Of a stretch of 61,595 nt of DNA, positions 1 to 9,392 are shown piece after piece (position 1 is the first letter of the stretch; every line of letters starts with the position of its first letter). Made by a program: the position numbers and the translations under genes. Source of the DNA: an uncultured Collinsella sp. (GTDB taxonomy: Bacteria; Actinomycetota; Coriobacteriia; Coriobacteriales; Coriobacteriaceae); the NCBI GenBank assembly GCA_902494085.1, contig CABURU010000008.1, positions 1-61,595 on the forward strand. The letters are read 5' to 3'. The notes under the pieces were generated by a model, which was given only the letters and a program-made list of their open reading frames with translations, was not told the DNA's origin and searched no databases.

Positions 1-44
1 CGCCCCCGCCGTTGCTTCTATCGCATCGTTGAAAGGATGCAATC

Positions 45-809
45 ATGCTGCTCCCCGATTCCAAGACCGAGCTCGTCCGTCGCGGCAACAAGGTCGTTTA
101 CGACCTGGGCGACAAGATCGTCAAGGTCTTTAACGAGACCAAGCCCGTCTCCGACGTGTTCAACGAGGCTTTGAATCTTGCCCGCATCAATGAGTGCGGC
201 ATCCGCAGCCCCAAGGCTCTCGAGGTTTCTCAGCTCGAGAACGCCAACGGCTGGGCACTCGTGACCGAGAAGGTTCCGGGCACCACCCTTGCCGAGAAGA
301 TGACTGCTGAGCCCCAGCGCTTTGGTGAGTACCTCGAGATGTTCGTCGACCTCCAGATCGAGATCCACGGCTACACCTCCCCGCTGCTCAACCGTCAGCG
401 CGACAAGTTCGCCCGCATGATCGACAGCCTCGATCAGCTCAATGCCACCACGCGCTACAACCTTCAGGAGCGTCTGGACGGTATGACCAAGGAGTTCAAG
501 GTCTGCCACGGCGACTTCAACCCCTCCAACGTCATCGTCGGTGACGACGGCCAGCTCTATGTGTGCGACTGGGCACACGCTACCCAGGGCTCCCCTGCTG
601 CCGACGTTGCCACCACTTACCTGCTCTTTGCCCTCAACAGCAAGGATCAGGCCGAGGCCTACCTGGAGCTCTACTGCGACCGCGCCGACATGCCCATGCA
701 GGTCGTGCGTCAGTGGACGAGCATCGTCGCCGCTTCCGAGCTCGCTCGTAAGCGCAACGTGAACGATGAGTTCCTGAAGAACTGGATCGACGTCGTCGAT
801 TATCAGTAA
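45..809 (+). CDS. APH-fold phosphotransferase / small-molecule kinase
   Basis: A 254-residue protein of the aminoglycoside phosphotransferase (APH) / choline-kinase fold. The catalytic loop HGDFNPSN lies at 155-162 with catalytic Asp157, and the metal-binding CDWA follows at 174-177. A lysine in IVKVF (about residue 27) fits the ATP-binding lysine. The ATG is preceded by GAAAGGA at a good distance. It resembles the TIGR02172-type family of APH-like proteins, whose substrates are mostly unknown. It stands alone, convergent with proS and closed by its own terminator. I infer a cytoplasmic kinase; antibiotic resistance should not be assumed. Confidence 0.8.
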   Translation: MLLPDSKTELVRRGNKVVYDLGDKIVKVFNETKPVSDVFNEALNLARINECGIRSPKALEVSQLENANGWALVTEKVPGTTLAEKMTAEPQRFGEYLEMFVDLQIEIHGYTSPLLNRQRDKFARMIDSLDQLNATTRYNLQERLDGMTKEFKVCHGDFNPSNVIVGDDGQLYVCDWAHATQGSPAADVATTYLLFALNSKDQAEAYLELYCDRADMPMQVVRQWTSIVAASELARKRNVNDEFLKNWIDVVDYQ

Positions 810-847
810 TATCTGAGCGATTCATTTCGCATCGGAGGCACAAAGGG

Positions 848-882
848 AAACCCCGCAGCTCATATGGGCTGTGGGGTTTTCC
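848..882 (+). terminator. Rho-independent terminator after the APH-fold gene
   Basis: Stem CCCCGCAGC pairs with GCTGTGGGG (one G-T pair) and is followed by a T-rich stretch on the plus strand. It lies about 40 bases past the stop of the APH-fold gene. Confidence 0.8.
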
Positions 883-906
883 TTTTAACTATAAAGATCC
901 TTTATG

Positions 907-950
907 CAAAAGCGGCCCTGCATCTCTAACTTGAGAGACGCAGGGCCGCT
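907..950 (-). terminator. Rho-independent terminator after proS
   Basis: A 16-bp stem, GCGGCCCTGC plus six bases on each side with one G-T pair, is followed by TTTT on the minus strand. It closes the long pyrH-to-proS gene run. Confidence 0.85.
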
Positions 951-980
951 TCGTAAGTGCACCAAATGCAGCGTGCTCGA

Positions 981-2702
981 TTAACGGCGTGCTGCCTTCA
1001 CAAGCTCGGCAACCTTGGCGACGACCTCATCGATTGCCACGTCCTCGCGCTCGCCCGTAGCACGGTCCTTGAGCTCAACGGTGCCATTCTTAAGACCGCG
1101 CTTGCCCAGAATCACCTGATACGGGAAGCCCATAAGGTCGTTGTCGGCAAACTTAAAGCCGGGACGCTCGTCACGGTCATCGACGACAACCTCGATACCC
1201 TCGGCGCACAGAGCCTCAACGATTTGGTCGCAAACGGTAGCGCACTCCTCCTTCTTGGGGTCGAGTGGAATCACCGCGACCTCGTACGGGGCAACGGAGA
1301 CCGGCCAGACGATACCGTGCTCGTCGTTGTGCTGCTCCACGACGGCAGCGAGCGAGCGGGACACGCCCACACCGTAGCAACCCATGATGAGCGGCTTCTC
1401 CTTGCCGTCCTCGTCCATAAAGGTGGCACCCATGGCCTCGGAATACTTGGTGCCCAGCTGGAAGACCTGGGAGACCTCGATACCGCGGGCAGCGGAAAGC
1501 GGCTTGCCGCAGTGCGGGCAGGGATCGCCGGCAACGACGGTGACCAGGTCGGCCCACTCGTCGACGGTAAAGTCGCGCTCGGGGCAGGCGCCGGTAAAGT
1601 GATAGTCGACCTCGTTGGCACCGCAGGCCCACTGCTTGGACTCACGCAGGCTCTCGTCGCAGACCAGACGAATGCCCTCGGGTAGGTTGACCGGCCCGAT
1701 AAAGCCCTTGTGCAGACCGTAGGTCTGGAGCTCCTCATCGGTCATCATGCGGTAGCCCTTGCCAAAGACATGCTCGGCCTTGCAGTCGTTGAGCTCGTGA
1801 TCGCCCGGAACGATGGCCACAACCGGCTTGCCCTCGGCATCGATCAGAGCCAGGGACTTGCGCGTGCCGTTCTCGGGGAAACCAAAGAACTCGGCAACGG
1901 CCTCGATGGTGCCCATACCCGGAGTCTCGACCTTGGTGAGCGTGCCGTCGCCGGGGCCCTCGGTCACGACAACCTTAGTGCTTGCCGCCTCGTCATCGGC
2001 AGCAAAGCCGCAATCGTCGCAGTAGACGAGCGAAGCCTCGCCGGCGTCGGCCAGAGCCATGTACTCGACGGAGGTATCGCCACCGATCTCGCCGGAATCG
2101 GCGACGACGGGCAGGGCCTTGATGTAGCAGCGCTCGCAGATATTGGCGTACGCCTGCTTCATCTTGTCGTACTCCTCCTGCAGGCTCTCCTGCGTGGCGG
2201 AGAAGCTGTAGGCGTCCTTCATGATGAACTCGCGACCGCGCATCAGGCCAAAGCGGGGACGGAACTCATCACGGAACTTGTCCTGGATGTGATAGAGATT
2301 CACCGGCAGCTGCTTGTAGGAACGCAGCTCATTGCGCACCAGGGCAGTCACGGTCTCCTCATGCGTGGGTCCGAGCACGAACTCACGGCCGTGGCGGTCA
2401 TCAAAGCGCACAAGCTCCTTGCCATACGCATCGATACGGCCGGACTCACGCCACAGCTCGGCATCGACCATGATGGGCATCATGAGCTCCTGGGCGCCGG
2501 CAGCATCCATCTCGTCGCGCACGATGTTCTCGATCTTGCGAATCGAGCGCCACGCGAGCGGCAGATAGGAATAGAGACCGGCGGCCTCCTTGCGAATCAT
2601 GCCGGCACGAAGCAGCAGGCGATGGCTCGCAAGCTCGGCGTCAGCCGGATCCTCTTTGAGCGTCGGAGCATACAGCTTAGACATATACATTGCTCGAGTC
2701 AT
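981..2702 (-). CDS. proS: Prolyl-tRNA synthetase
   Basis: A 573-residue class II aminoacyl-tRNA synthetase that charges tRNA-Pro. The N-terminal core carries the class II motifs (for example GPTHEE, about residues 111-116). An editing insertion of the YbaK/INS type lies in the middle (about 220-400), and the anticodon-binding domain is C-terminal. This length and layout are the bacterial-type ProS with editing domain. The ATG touches the ispG stop codon, with AGGAG inside the end of ispG, so the two are translationally coupled. Last gene of the operon. Confidence 0.97.
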   Translation of the reverse strand: MTRAMYMSKLYAPTLKEDPADAELASHRLLLRAGMIRKEAAGLYSYLPLAWRSIRKIENIVRDEMDAAGAQELMMPIMVDAELWRESGRIDAYGKELVRFDDRHGREFVLGPTHEETVTALVRNELRSYKQLPVNLYHIQDKFRDEFRPRFGLMRGREFIMKDAYSFSATQESLQEEYDKMKQAYANICERCYIKALPVVADSGEIGGDTSVEYMALADAGEASLVYCDDCGFAADDEAASTKVVVTEGPGDGTLTKVETPGMGTIEAVAEFFGFPENGTRKSLALIDAEGKPVVAIVPGDHELNDCKAEHVFGKGYRMMTDEELQTYGLHKGFIGPVNLPEGIRLVCDESLRESKQWACGANEVDYHFTGACPERDFTVDEWADLVTVVAGDPCPHCGKPLSAARGIEVSQVFQLGTKYSEAMGATFMDEDGKEKPLIMGCYGVGVSRSLAAVVEQHNDEHGIVWPVSVAPYEVAVIPLDPKKEECATVCDQIVEALCAEGIEVVVDDRDERPGFKFADNDLMGFPYQVILGKRGLKNGTVELKDRATGEREDVAIDEVVAKVAELVKAARR

Positions 2703-3785
2703 TTATTTCTCCTCAATAAGCTTGTCGACCTCGGCCATAAGCGCGTCGACAATTTGGTCCTCAGCTACTTTACCAATGATCTGGCCGTGCGAAAAGAGCA
2801 GGCCCTGGCCTCGTCCGCAGGCAACACCCAAGTCGGCGTCAGAGGCCTCGCCGGGGCCATTGACCGCACATCCCATAACGGCGATCGAAAGCGGCGCGGA
2901 GTAGTTCTTAAGCCGCTCGGTGACCTCCTCGGCGATAGGAATGAGGTTGACCTGGCAGCGAGCGCACGTGGGGCACGAAACGATCTCGGGACCACGGCGG
3001 CGAAGACCGAGTGATTGCAAGATACCCCAGGCGACCGGCGGCTCCTCGACCGGATCGGCCGTAAGCGAGACGCGCATGGTGTCGCCAATGCCCTCGGAAA
3101 GCAGAATACCCAAGCCCACAGAGCTCTTAATGGTGCCCTGGAGTTTGGTTCCGGCCTCCGTCACGCCCAGATGAAGAGGAACATGGGGGATTTCACGCGA
3201 CAGCGCACGATAGGTGTCGAGCGTCGTGGTCACGCTATGGGCCTTGGCGGAAAGCACGATATTGGTAAAACCGCGATCCTCAAAATGTTTGACGAAACGC
3301 TCGCTCGACATCACGAGCTTTTCGGGCTGCGTCAGGTCATCGCGCTCGGCGATATCCTGCTCGAGCGAGCCAGCGTTCACGCCGATGCGAATCGCACAGC
3401 CCGCGGCGCCCGCAGCATCGATCACCGCGTCAACCTTAGCCCAATCGCCGATATTGCCGGGATTGATGCGCAGCTTGGCAGCACCGGCCTCAACGGCACC
3501 AATGGCGAGCTTATGGTTAAAGTGGATATCGGCGACAATCGGCACCGGAGACTCGGCACAGATGGTGCGGAAACCCTCGAGCGCGGCCTCGGTGGGCACA
3601 CTCACGCGCACAACATCACAACCCGCCTGGGCAAGCGCACGCACTTGCGCAAGCGTTGCCTGGGCGTCGGCGGTATCGGTGCAGGTCATGGACTGAACCA
3701 CCACCGGAGCGCCGCCACCCATCTGCACGTCGCCCACAAACACGGGGCGCGTCAGCTCGCGCGGCAAAGGATGGGACAAAGACAA
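2703..3785 (-). CDS. ispG: 4-hydroxy-3-methylbut-2-enyl diphosphate synthase (flavodoxin type)
   Basis: A [4Fe-4S] enzyme of the MEP isoprenoid pathway, converting MEcPP to HMBPP. The protein begins with a TIM-barrel domain (PVVVQSMTCTDT near the start). The C-terminal cluster domain shows CPTCARC and MGCAVNGPGEA, the expected cluster-binding cysteine motifs. I place the start at a TTG (3785), giving 360 aa, because AGGGGA lies about 9 bases upstream and overlaps the rseP stop. The longer reading overlaps rseP and adds a non-conserved Cys-rich leader. Dxr, two genes upstream, belongs to the same pathway. Confidence 0.93.
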   Translation of the reverse strand: MSLSHPLPRELTRPVFVGDVQMGGGAPVVVQSMTCTDTADAQATLAQVRALAQAGCDVVRVSVPTEAALEGFRTICAESPVPIVADIHFNHKLAIGAVEAGAAKLRINPGNIGDWAKVDAVIDAAGAAGCAIRIGVNAGSLEQDIAERDDLTQPEKLVMSSERFVKHFEDRGFTNIVLSAKAHSVTTTLDTYRALSREIPHVPLHLGVTEAGTKLQGTIKSSVGLGILLSEGIGDTMRVSLTADPVEEPPVAWGILQSLGLRRRGPEIVSCPTCARCQVNLIPIAEEVTERLKNYSAPLSIAVMGCAVNGPGEASDADLGVACGRGQGLLFSHGQIIGKVAEDQIVDALMAEVDKLIEEK

Positions 3786-3798
3786 TCCAAACACTCCC

Positions 3799-5160
3799 CT
3801 ACAAAATAAATCGAAGGACGTCGGAACGAAGCATATAGACAAACAGCAGCGCAAAGAGCGCGATGCCCACATAGCTCACAATCGTCTGGACCTTGAGAGG
3901 TAGCTCGCGGCCCGCAATCTTTTGAATGATCTCGATGACCAGCTTGCCGCCATCGAGTGGTGGGATGGGCAGCAGGTTCATAAAGCCAAGCGAGAACGAA
4001 ATGAGAGCGGCAAACGAAAGGAACGTGGCAGGGCCGGCAGCAGCAGCCTGTGAGGACATAACGCTAATACCCACGATCGAAGAAGACTGATCGAGAATCT
4101 CCATCGTATGCTGCGGCTGGAGCAGGCGCATCACGCCCTCCGCTGTCTGCACGACATAGGAGAAAGACAGGCGAGCCGACGTGATGGGGTCTAAACGGAC
4201 CACCTGCGTAGAGGCATACACACCTAGGCGCTCCTCCTCCTTGAGTGCAACCGTGGTCGAATGCTGCTTGCCGTCACGCTCGTACTCGATGGCGATATCG
4301 TCCTTACCGGCGGCCTTGCCGATGGCATCGTAAACGTCCATCCAGGTAGAGCACGATACTCCGTCAACCGAAAGGATCGCGTCGCCGCCCTCGATACCCG
4401 CCTTGGCGGCAATAGAACCCTCGTCAACCTGACCGATCACGTTGGTATCCATCGGCACGGTGACACCCGCAATAGAGTAGATGCTCATAAGCAGCAAAAA
4501 GCCCGTCAGGATATTGACGAGAATGCCCGCGAGCAGCATAAAGGCGCGCTTGAGAAAACCCTGGCCCAGATAGGTATGCGAACGCTCTTGCGCAAGGAAC
4601 TCGGCTTCGCCGCACGGCAGCTCCCACACATCGCCCTCGGTAGTCGCATGCTCTCGATCGAAACGGCGGCCGTCAAAGGTGGTGTAACCCGCCGCATCTC
4701 GTGGCAGCGTCTGATACTTGGTGGGATAGTAGCTCGGCGAGGGCTTCTCCCCTTCCTCATACCAAGGCGCGATAGAGCCCCAACCCAAGAGCAAGGCGCA
4801 TGCCTCGAGCACAACCTCCTCGGATAGCTCGAGCTCGACAGCAAGGTCGGCCACGGTCACGCGACCATGACGATAGATAGCCGCGAGCACGCGATCGGCA
4901 CACGAGACGTCGGTCGGATCCATACCGCAGATGGCAGCGTAGCCACCCAGCAGCAGCGGGGTCACGCCAAACTTGGTTCCAATGCGACGCGACGTGTAAT
5001 GTATGTCAAAGCGGCACGGCAGGCCCAAAAAGAACTCGGTCACACGGACGCCGCAGGCACGCGCCGCCAAAAAGTGGCCGCCCTCGTGCAAAAACACGAG
5101 GACGGAAAGCATCAGCAGGCCCCAAAAGACCGATGAGAGAACGCTCAGAACAGTATCCAT
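3799..5160 (-). CDS. rseP: RseP-type site-2 intramembrane metalloprotease with an inserted helical domain
   Basis: A membrane M50 zinc protease. HEGGH sits in the first transmembrane helix (residues 25-29 from this start) and the second metal motif is NLLPIPPLDGG near the C terminus. A PDZ domain (about 235-325) lies between. Unusually, about 105 residues after the GGYAAICGMDP segment (about 83-190) are extra. Their first half (RVLAAIYRHGRVTVADLAVE onward) reads like a winged helix-turn-helix, and the rest is rich in Tyr and Pro. The start is uncertain: ATG 5160 is used here, but TTG 5175 directly beside AAGGA is possible. It lies between dxr and ispG as in many genomes. Confidence 0.9.
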   Translation of the reverse strand: MDTVLSVLSSVFWGLLMLSVLVFLHEGGHFLAARACGVRVTEFFLGLPCRFDIHYTSRRIGTKFGVTPLLLGGYAAICGMDPTDVSCADRVLAAIYRHGRVTVADLAVELELSEEVVLEACALLLGWGSIAPWYEEGEKPSPSYYPTKYQTLPRDAAGYTTFDGRRFDREHATTEGDVWELPCGEAEFLAQERSHTYLGQGFLKRAFMLLAGILVNILTGFLLLMSIYSIAGVTVPMDTNVIGQVDEGSIAAKAGIEGGDAILSVDGVSCSTWMDVYDAIGKAAGKDDIAIEYERDGKQHSTTVALKEEERLGVYASTQVVRLDPITSARLSFSYVVQTAEGVMRLLQPQHTMEILDQSSSIVGISVMSSQAAAAGPATFLSFAALISFSLGFMNLLPIPPLDGGKLVIEIIQKIAGRELPLKVQTIVSYVGIALFALLFVYMLRSDVLRFIL

Positions 5161-5185
5161 AAAACGAAAAAGCAATCCTTATGGG

Positions 5186-6373
5186 TTAGGAACGGGTTGC
5201 GGCGAGCACCTGCGCAGCCTTTTCACGCGCCCACGCATCGATGTCGCGAAGCTGCTCAAACGAATCGACCGCCTGCTTATCGTGGGCATCCATGCAGGAT
5301 TCCACAATGCGATCGATATCAGTAAAGCAGCAGCCATCGTGCAGGAAAGCATCGACGGCGACCTCGTTGGCGGCATTGAGCACGCACGGCATGGTGCCAC
5401 CCGTCTTGCCGGCACGTTCGGCCAGTGCCAGACAGCGGAAGGTATCCATGTCGGCAGCATCAAACGTGAGCTGCCCCAGCTCGCGGAAATCGATACGAGG
5501 CGCCGGGGTATCCCAACGCTCGGGATACGAGAACGCGAACTGGATGGGAATACGCATGTCGGAAGCACCGAGATGCGCCATCACGGAGCCGTCGGCAAAC
5601 TCGACCATAGAGTGAATCTTGGACTGACGCTGCACGACCACGTTAATGAAATCGAGGTCGCAGTTAAACAGATGCATGGCCTCAATGCGCTCCAGGCCCT
5701 TGTTCATGAGGGTGGCGGAGTCGATGGTGATCTTGGCGCCCATGGCCCACGTGGGATGTGCGAGGGCATCGGCACGCGTCACGCGGTCGAGCTCGTCGCG
5801 CGTGCGGCCAAAAAACGGACCGCCCGAGCAGGTGAGCCAAATACAATGAGCCTCGCGTGGGTTCTCCCCCAGATAGCACTGGAAGATGGCGGAGTGCTCA
5901 GAGTCGACTGGAATAAGCTGGCCCGGTTGCGCCAACGGCATAAGCAAGTCGCCACCGACGACGAGGGACTCCTTGTTGGCAAGGGCAAGACGCTTATTCG
6001 AGGTCAAGGCCGCATGGCTCGCCTCGAGACCGGCGGCGCCCACAATAGCGACGAGCACGCAGTCGACATCGTCGCGACGCGCGAGCTCGCAAACCGCCTG
6101 CGCGCCAACGCCGAGCTTCGTTCCCTCGGGCAACTCCTGCAGCACGGCGTCATCGCCATGAGCGACATCGGCCACGGCAACCGCCGGAACCGAGAACTCG
6201 CGGGCAGCGGCAACGAGCTCGGAGGTACTGGAGTTAACGGACAGCGCCGTCACCTGCAGGCGATCGGCATGCTGGCGGCACACATCGAGCGCCTGGGTGC
6301 CGATAGAGCCCGTACAACCCAGGATGGCAACACGGAGACGTCCATCGGGGCCATACGTCGTCTGGAAGGACAT
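5186..6373 (-). CDS. dxr: 1-deoxy-D-xylulose 5-phosphate reductoisomerase
   Basis: A 395-residue cytoplasmic enzyme that makes MEP from DXP with NADPH and a divalent metal. The N-terminal nucleotide-binding motif is LGCTGSIGTQ (about 19-28). The substrate and metal regions appear as ANKESLV and TCSGGPFF, the latter being the flexible active-site loop. Length is normal. The ATG overlaps the cdsA stop by one base (TAATG), indicating coupled translation. It supplies precursors used by UppS upstream and IspG downstream. Confidence 0.96.
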   Translation of the reverse strand: MSFQTTYGPDGRLRVAILGCTGSIGTQALDVCRQHADRLQVTALSVNSSTSELVAAAREFSVPAVAVADVAHGDDAVLQELPEGTKLGVGAQAVCELARRDDVDCVLVAIVGAAGLEASHAALTSNKRLALANKESLVVGGDLLMPLAQPGQLIPVDSEHSAIFQCYLGENPREAHCIWLTCSGGPFFGRTRDELDRVTRADALAHPTWAMGAKITIDSATLMNKGLERIEAMHLFNCDLDFINVVVQRQSKIHSMVEFADGSVMAHLGASDMRIPIQFAFSYPERWDTPAPRIDFRELGQLTFDAADMDTFRCLALAERAGKTGGTMPCVLNAANEVAVDAFLHDGCCFTDIDRIVESCMDAHDKQAVDSFEQLRDIDAWAREKAAQVLAATRS

Positions 6374-7272
6374 TACAGCACGCCTCCGATCATCAAAAGC
6401 AGCTGCGCGGTAATGCAGCCAAAGATAAGCGAATCGCTACGATCGAGCATGCCGCCGTGGCCCGGGATAAGGTTACCGGAATCCTTAACGCCCACACCGC
6501 GCTTGATGCGCGACTCGATGAGGTCTCCGATAACGCCCAGGACGGACACGACCAAGCCGCACAGCAGCGCATAGGGCAGGCTGAGCTTGTAGAAGTGCGT
6601 CGCCCACAGGATGAGCCAAATCAAAACCGAGCCCAGGATGCCGCCGACAAACCCCTCCCAGCTCTTTTTGGGAGAGATCTTGGGAACCATCTTGTGCTTG
6701 CCGATACGGCTACCCACGATGTAGGCAAACGAATCGGAGACCCAAAGGGACGCGCAAACGCCCACCGAAAGCAGGGCGCCGGCAAAACCGGGCACGGCAT
6801 CGCGCAGCAGCACGATAGCCGACAGCATAAAGCCAGTGTAGATGGGACCCATGAGCGTCACGGCCACATCAGAGATGCGGGTACGCGGCGACCAAACATA
6901 CCAAATGCCCACAGCGAGCATCAGGGCAAAAAGCAGGGCATTCAGCAACATCGAATCGCCCAACGCCGACAGCGGAAAGAGTACGGCGGCAGCGATACCC
7001 ATGCGCTCGTTAGCCATCTTGCCATCGAGCCTCGTCATACGGAAAAACTCATAGCAGCACAGGCCGCTCATGACAGAAACAAAGATGGCAGTGGGCACGA
7101 TACCCAAAACCAGACACAGGATAAAGACAACAGCGTAGACGATACCCGCGGCGGCACGGGTAATAAAGCCCGCCAGCCACGAACCGGTGCCGCTCTTCGC
7201 TGTAGGCGCTCCCGCAGCGGTAGCTTTGCGCGCAGGCGTCTTGGGAGCAGATGCCTTGGGACGATCGGACAC
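6373..7272 (-). CDS. cdsA: Phosphatidate cytidylyltransferase
   Basis: A 299-residue integral membrane enzyme that makes CDP-diacylglycerol from phosphatidate and CTP for phospholipid synthesis. About eight hydrophobic segments are visible. The C-terminal signature is present (IESRIKRGVGVKDSGNLIPG, then HGGMLDR). The first 35 residues are a Lys/Ala/Pro-rich cytoplasmic extension not needed for catalysis. The start is GTG with GAGGAGG upstream, inside the end of uppS. The order uppS-cdsA-dxr is widely conserved. Confidence 0.95.
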   Translation of the reverse strand: MSDRPKASAPKTPARKATAAGAPTAKSGTGSWLAGFITRAAAGIVYAVVFILCLVLGIVPTAIFVSVMSGLCCYEFFRMTRLDGKMANERMGIAAAVLFPLSALGDSMLLNALLFALMLAVGIWYVWSPRTRISDVAVTLMGPIYTGFMLSAIVLLRDAVPGFAGALLSVGVCASLWVSDSFAYIVGSRIGKHKMVPKISPKKSWEGFVGGILGSVLIWLILWATHFYKLSLPYALLCGLVVSVLGVIGDLIESRIKRGVGVKDSGNLIPGHGGMLDRSDSLIFGCITAQLLLMIGGVL

Positions 7273-7274
7273 GA

Positions 7275-8069
7275 TTAAGCCTCCTCGGTCTTGCTCAGTC
7301 CACCAAACCTACGGTCACGGCCCTGATAGGCCAAAATGGCGTCGACAAGGCCCCAACGATCAAAGTCGGGCCAATAGGTATCGGTGACATAGAACTCGGA
7401 ATAAGCCACCTGCCACAGCAGATAGTTCGAAAGGCGCAGCTCACCAGAGGTGCGAATCACAAGCTCAGGATCGGGAAGGCCGGCGGTATAGAGGTGGGAA
7501 GCCACCATGTCGTCATCAATTGCGGCAGGATCAATCTTACCGGCGGCAACGTCGAGCGCGATCTGACGGACAGCGCGGGTAATCTCGGCACGCGCGCCGT
7601 AGTTGACGGCAAGCGCCAGCGTCATACCGGTGTGATCGGCGCACTCGGCAAGACCGCGTTCAAAAACGTCGCGGGTCTTCTTGGGCAGCGCGGAAATATC
7701 ACCCAAAAAGACAACGCGCACGTTTTCGCGCTTCAGAAGCGGCAACTCGTCGATGAACGTCTTGGCAAACAAGTGCATCAAGACGTTGACCTCATGCTGC
7801 GGGCGGTTCCAGTTTTCGGTAGAAAACGCATAGGCAGAAAGCACGTCGACGCCCAGGCGCACGCAGGCGGTAATGATCTCGCGCAGCGAGACGATACCCG
7901 CCTTGTGGCCCTCAGTGCGTGCAAGACCGCGCGACGTGGCCCAACGACCGTTGCCGTCCATGATGCATGAGATATGGTGCGGAATGTTATTAAGGTCAAG
8001 GTCGGAAAAACCGACGCCCGCAGGGGCGTCGGCAAAGTACTCGACCAGTTTATGCTCGTCGTATTGCAC
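7275..8069 (-). CDS. uppS: Undecaprenyl diphosphate synthase (cis-prenyltransferase)
   Basis: A 264-residue peripheral membrane enzyme that extends farnesyl diphosphate with IPP units to the C55 carrier used for peptidoglycan and glycan export. The diagnostic motif IMDGNGRWA (36-44) contains catalytic Asp38. FSTENW and the C-terminal RTSGELRLSNYLLW motif are both present. The GTG start follows GGAG across the frr stop codon. It consumes products of the MEP genes lying downstream in the same run. Confidence 0.96.
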   Translation of the reverse strand: MQYDEHKLVEYFADAPAGVGFSDLDLNNIPHHISCIMDGNGRWATSRGLARTEGHKAGIVSLREIITACVRLGVDVLSAYAFSTENWNRPQHEVNVLMHLFAKTFIDELPLLKRENVRVVFLGDISALPKKTRDVFERGLAECADHTGMTLALAVNYGARAEITRAVRQIALDVAAGKIDPAAIDDDMVASHLYTAGLPDPELVIRTSGELRLSNYLLWQVAYSEFYVTDTYWPDFDRWGLVDAILAYQGRDRRFGGLSKTEEA

Positions 8070-8070
8070 C

Positions 8071-8607
8071 TTAGATCTCCATGACCTCGGCTTCTTTTTC
8101 CTTCAGAAGCTCCTCGACCTTGGCGACATACTCATCAGTGTGCTTCTGGACCTTGGCCTGCTCGCGACGGACATCGTCCTCGGTGAGCTCCTCATCGCGC
8201 TCGAGCTTGTTGTTGAAGTCGCGACGGATGTTACGGATAGACACCTTGGCCTGCTCGGCGTACTCGCGGCACTCCTTGACGAGCTCGCGACGGCGCTCCT
8301 CAGTGGGAGCCGGGAACGGAAGACGAACGACGGTGCCATCGGAGTTGGGGGTAATACCCAGATCGGAAGCGCCGATGGCCTTGACGATAGCATTGATGAG
8401 TGCCTTGTCCCACGGCTCGATGAGCAGCATGTGGGCCTCGGGGGTCTTGACGGCGGCAACCTGCGTGACCGGCGTGGGAACACCGTAATAATCGACGGTG
8501 ATGTCGGACAGAATGTTGGCATTGGCGCGGCCGGTACGAACCTTGGAGAAGTTATGCTTGAGGGACTCGAGCGACTTGTCCATATGGGCGGTGATGTTCT
8601 CTGCCAT
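8071..8607 (-). CDS. frr: Ribosome recycling factor
   Basis: A 178-residue tRNA-mimic protein that splits post-termination ribosomes together with EF-G. The N terminus carries LKHNFSKVRTGRANANIL and the middle has RLPFPAPTEERR, both typical of RRF. The C-terminal long helices (about 105-178) form the three-helix bundle. The ATG lies two bases after the pyrH stop, with the ribosome site GGAGGA in the pyrH 3' end. The tsf-pyrH-frr order is nearly universal in bacteria. Confidence 0.97.
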   Translation of the reverse strand: MAENITAHMDKSLESLKHNFSKVRTGRANANILSDITVDYYGVPTPVTQVAAVKTPEAHMLLIEPWDKALINAIVKAIGASDLGITPNSDGTVVRLPFPAPTEERRRELVKECREYAEQAKVSIRNIRRDFNNKLERDEELTEDDVRREQAKVQKHTDEYVAKVEELLKEKEAEVMEI

Positions 8608-8609
8608 GC

Positions 8610-9332
8610 TTAATCCTCCTGATAGACGAGCGTGCCGACGGGCTCACCCGAAAGCGCGCGCTTGACGGTGTCCTCGCCATCGATGTTGAGGACCAAAATC
8701 GGCATACGGTTGTCCTGGCACAGTGCCGTAGCCGTGGAATCCATAACCTGCAGACCGCGGACGAGAACCTCGTGATAGGTAATCTTGTCAAAACGGACGG
8801 CATCAGCGCACTTGACGGGATCCTTATCGTAGATGCCGTCAACCTTGGTGGCTTTAATCAGAATCTCGGCGCCGATCTCACACGCACGAAGAGCCGCGGC
8901 GGTGTCGGTCGTAAAGTACGGATTGCCCGAACCGGCGGCAAAAATAACGACGTTGCCCTTGGAAAGGTGGTTGATGGCGCGACGGCGAATATAGGGCTCG
9001 CAGATCTCGTTCATCTGGATAGCGCTCATCACGCGGCAGGGAACATCGTTATGCTCGAAGGCATCCTGCAGGGCGAGCGCGTTCATAACGGTTGCCAGCA
9101 TGCCCATGTAGTCGGCCTGAGCACGCTCCATGCCACCGGCAGCGCCTGCCATGCCGCGGAAAATATTGCCGCCGCCGACAACGACGCCGACCTCATGGCC
9201 AACGGCGAGCAGCTCCTTGACCTGCTTAGCAAGATGGTCGGTAACCTTGGGGTCGATGCCATATTGGCCGTCGCCCATCAGCGCTTCGCCGGAAAGCTTA
9301 AGAAGCACGCGTTTATATCGGATGTCGGACAA
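8610..9332 (-). CDS. pyrH: UMP kinase
   Basis: A 240-residue hexameric amino-acid-kinase-fold enzyme that phosphorylates UMP to UDP with ATP. N-terminal LLKLSGEALMG, the glycine-rich VVGGGNIFRG and FAAGSGNPYFTTDTAA are the expected nucleotide and UMP-binding motifs. The TTG start has a strong AAAGGAGG upstream. It is separated from tsf by two hairpins, so it may be expressed partly by read-through and partly from a local promoter that I cannot define well. Confidence 0.97.
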   Translation of the reverse strand: MSDIRYKRVLLKLSGEALMGDGQYGIDPKVTDHLAKQVKELLAVGHEVGVVVGGGNIFRGMAGAAGGMERAQADYMGMLATVMNALALQDAFEHNDVPCRVMSAIQMNEICEPYIRRRAINHLSKGNVVIFAAGSGNPYFTTDTAAALRACEIGAEILIKATKVDGIYDKDPVKCADAVRFDKITYHEVLVRGLQVMDSTATALCQDNRMPILVLNIDGEDTVKRALSGEPVGTLVYQED

Positions 9333-9370
9333 AGCGATCCTCCTTTAGATTGAACTCTCAACATTCTATC

Positions 9371-9389
9371 AAAGGCTCTAAGAAGAGCC
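9371..9389 (-). terminator. Second small hairpin between tsf and pyrH
   Basis: A perfect 6-bp stem GGCTCT/AGAGCC with a four-base loop lies just downstream of the main tsf terminator. On the minus strand it is followed only by TTTG, so it may be an auxiliary terminator or an RNA-processing hairpin. Confidence 0.4.
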
Positions 9390-9392
9390 ATG

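Noticed and set aside
45..809. Aminoglycoside resistance gene
   Set aside because: Only the general APH fold and catalytic loop are shared; no feature identifies an aminoglycoside substrate and there is no mobile context.
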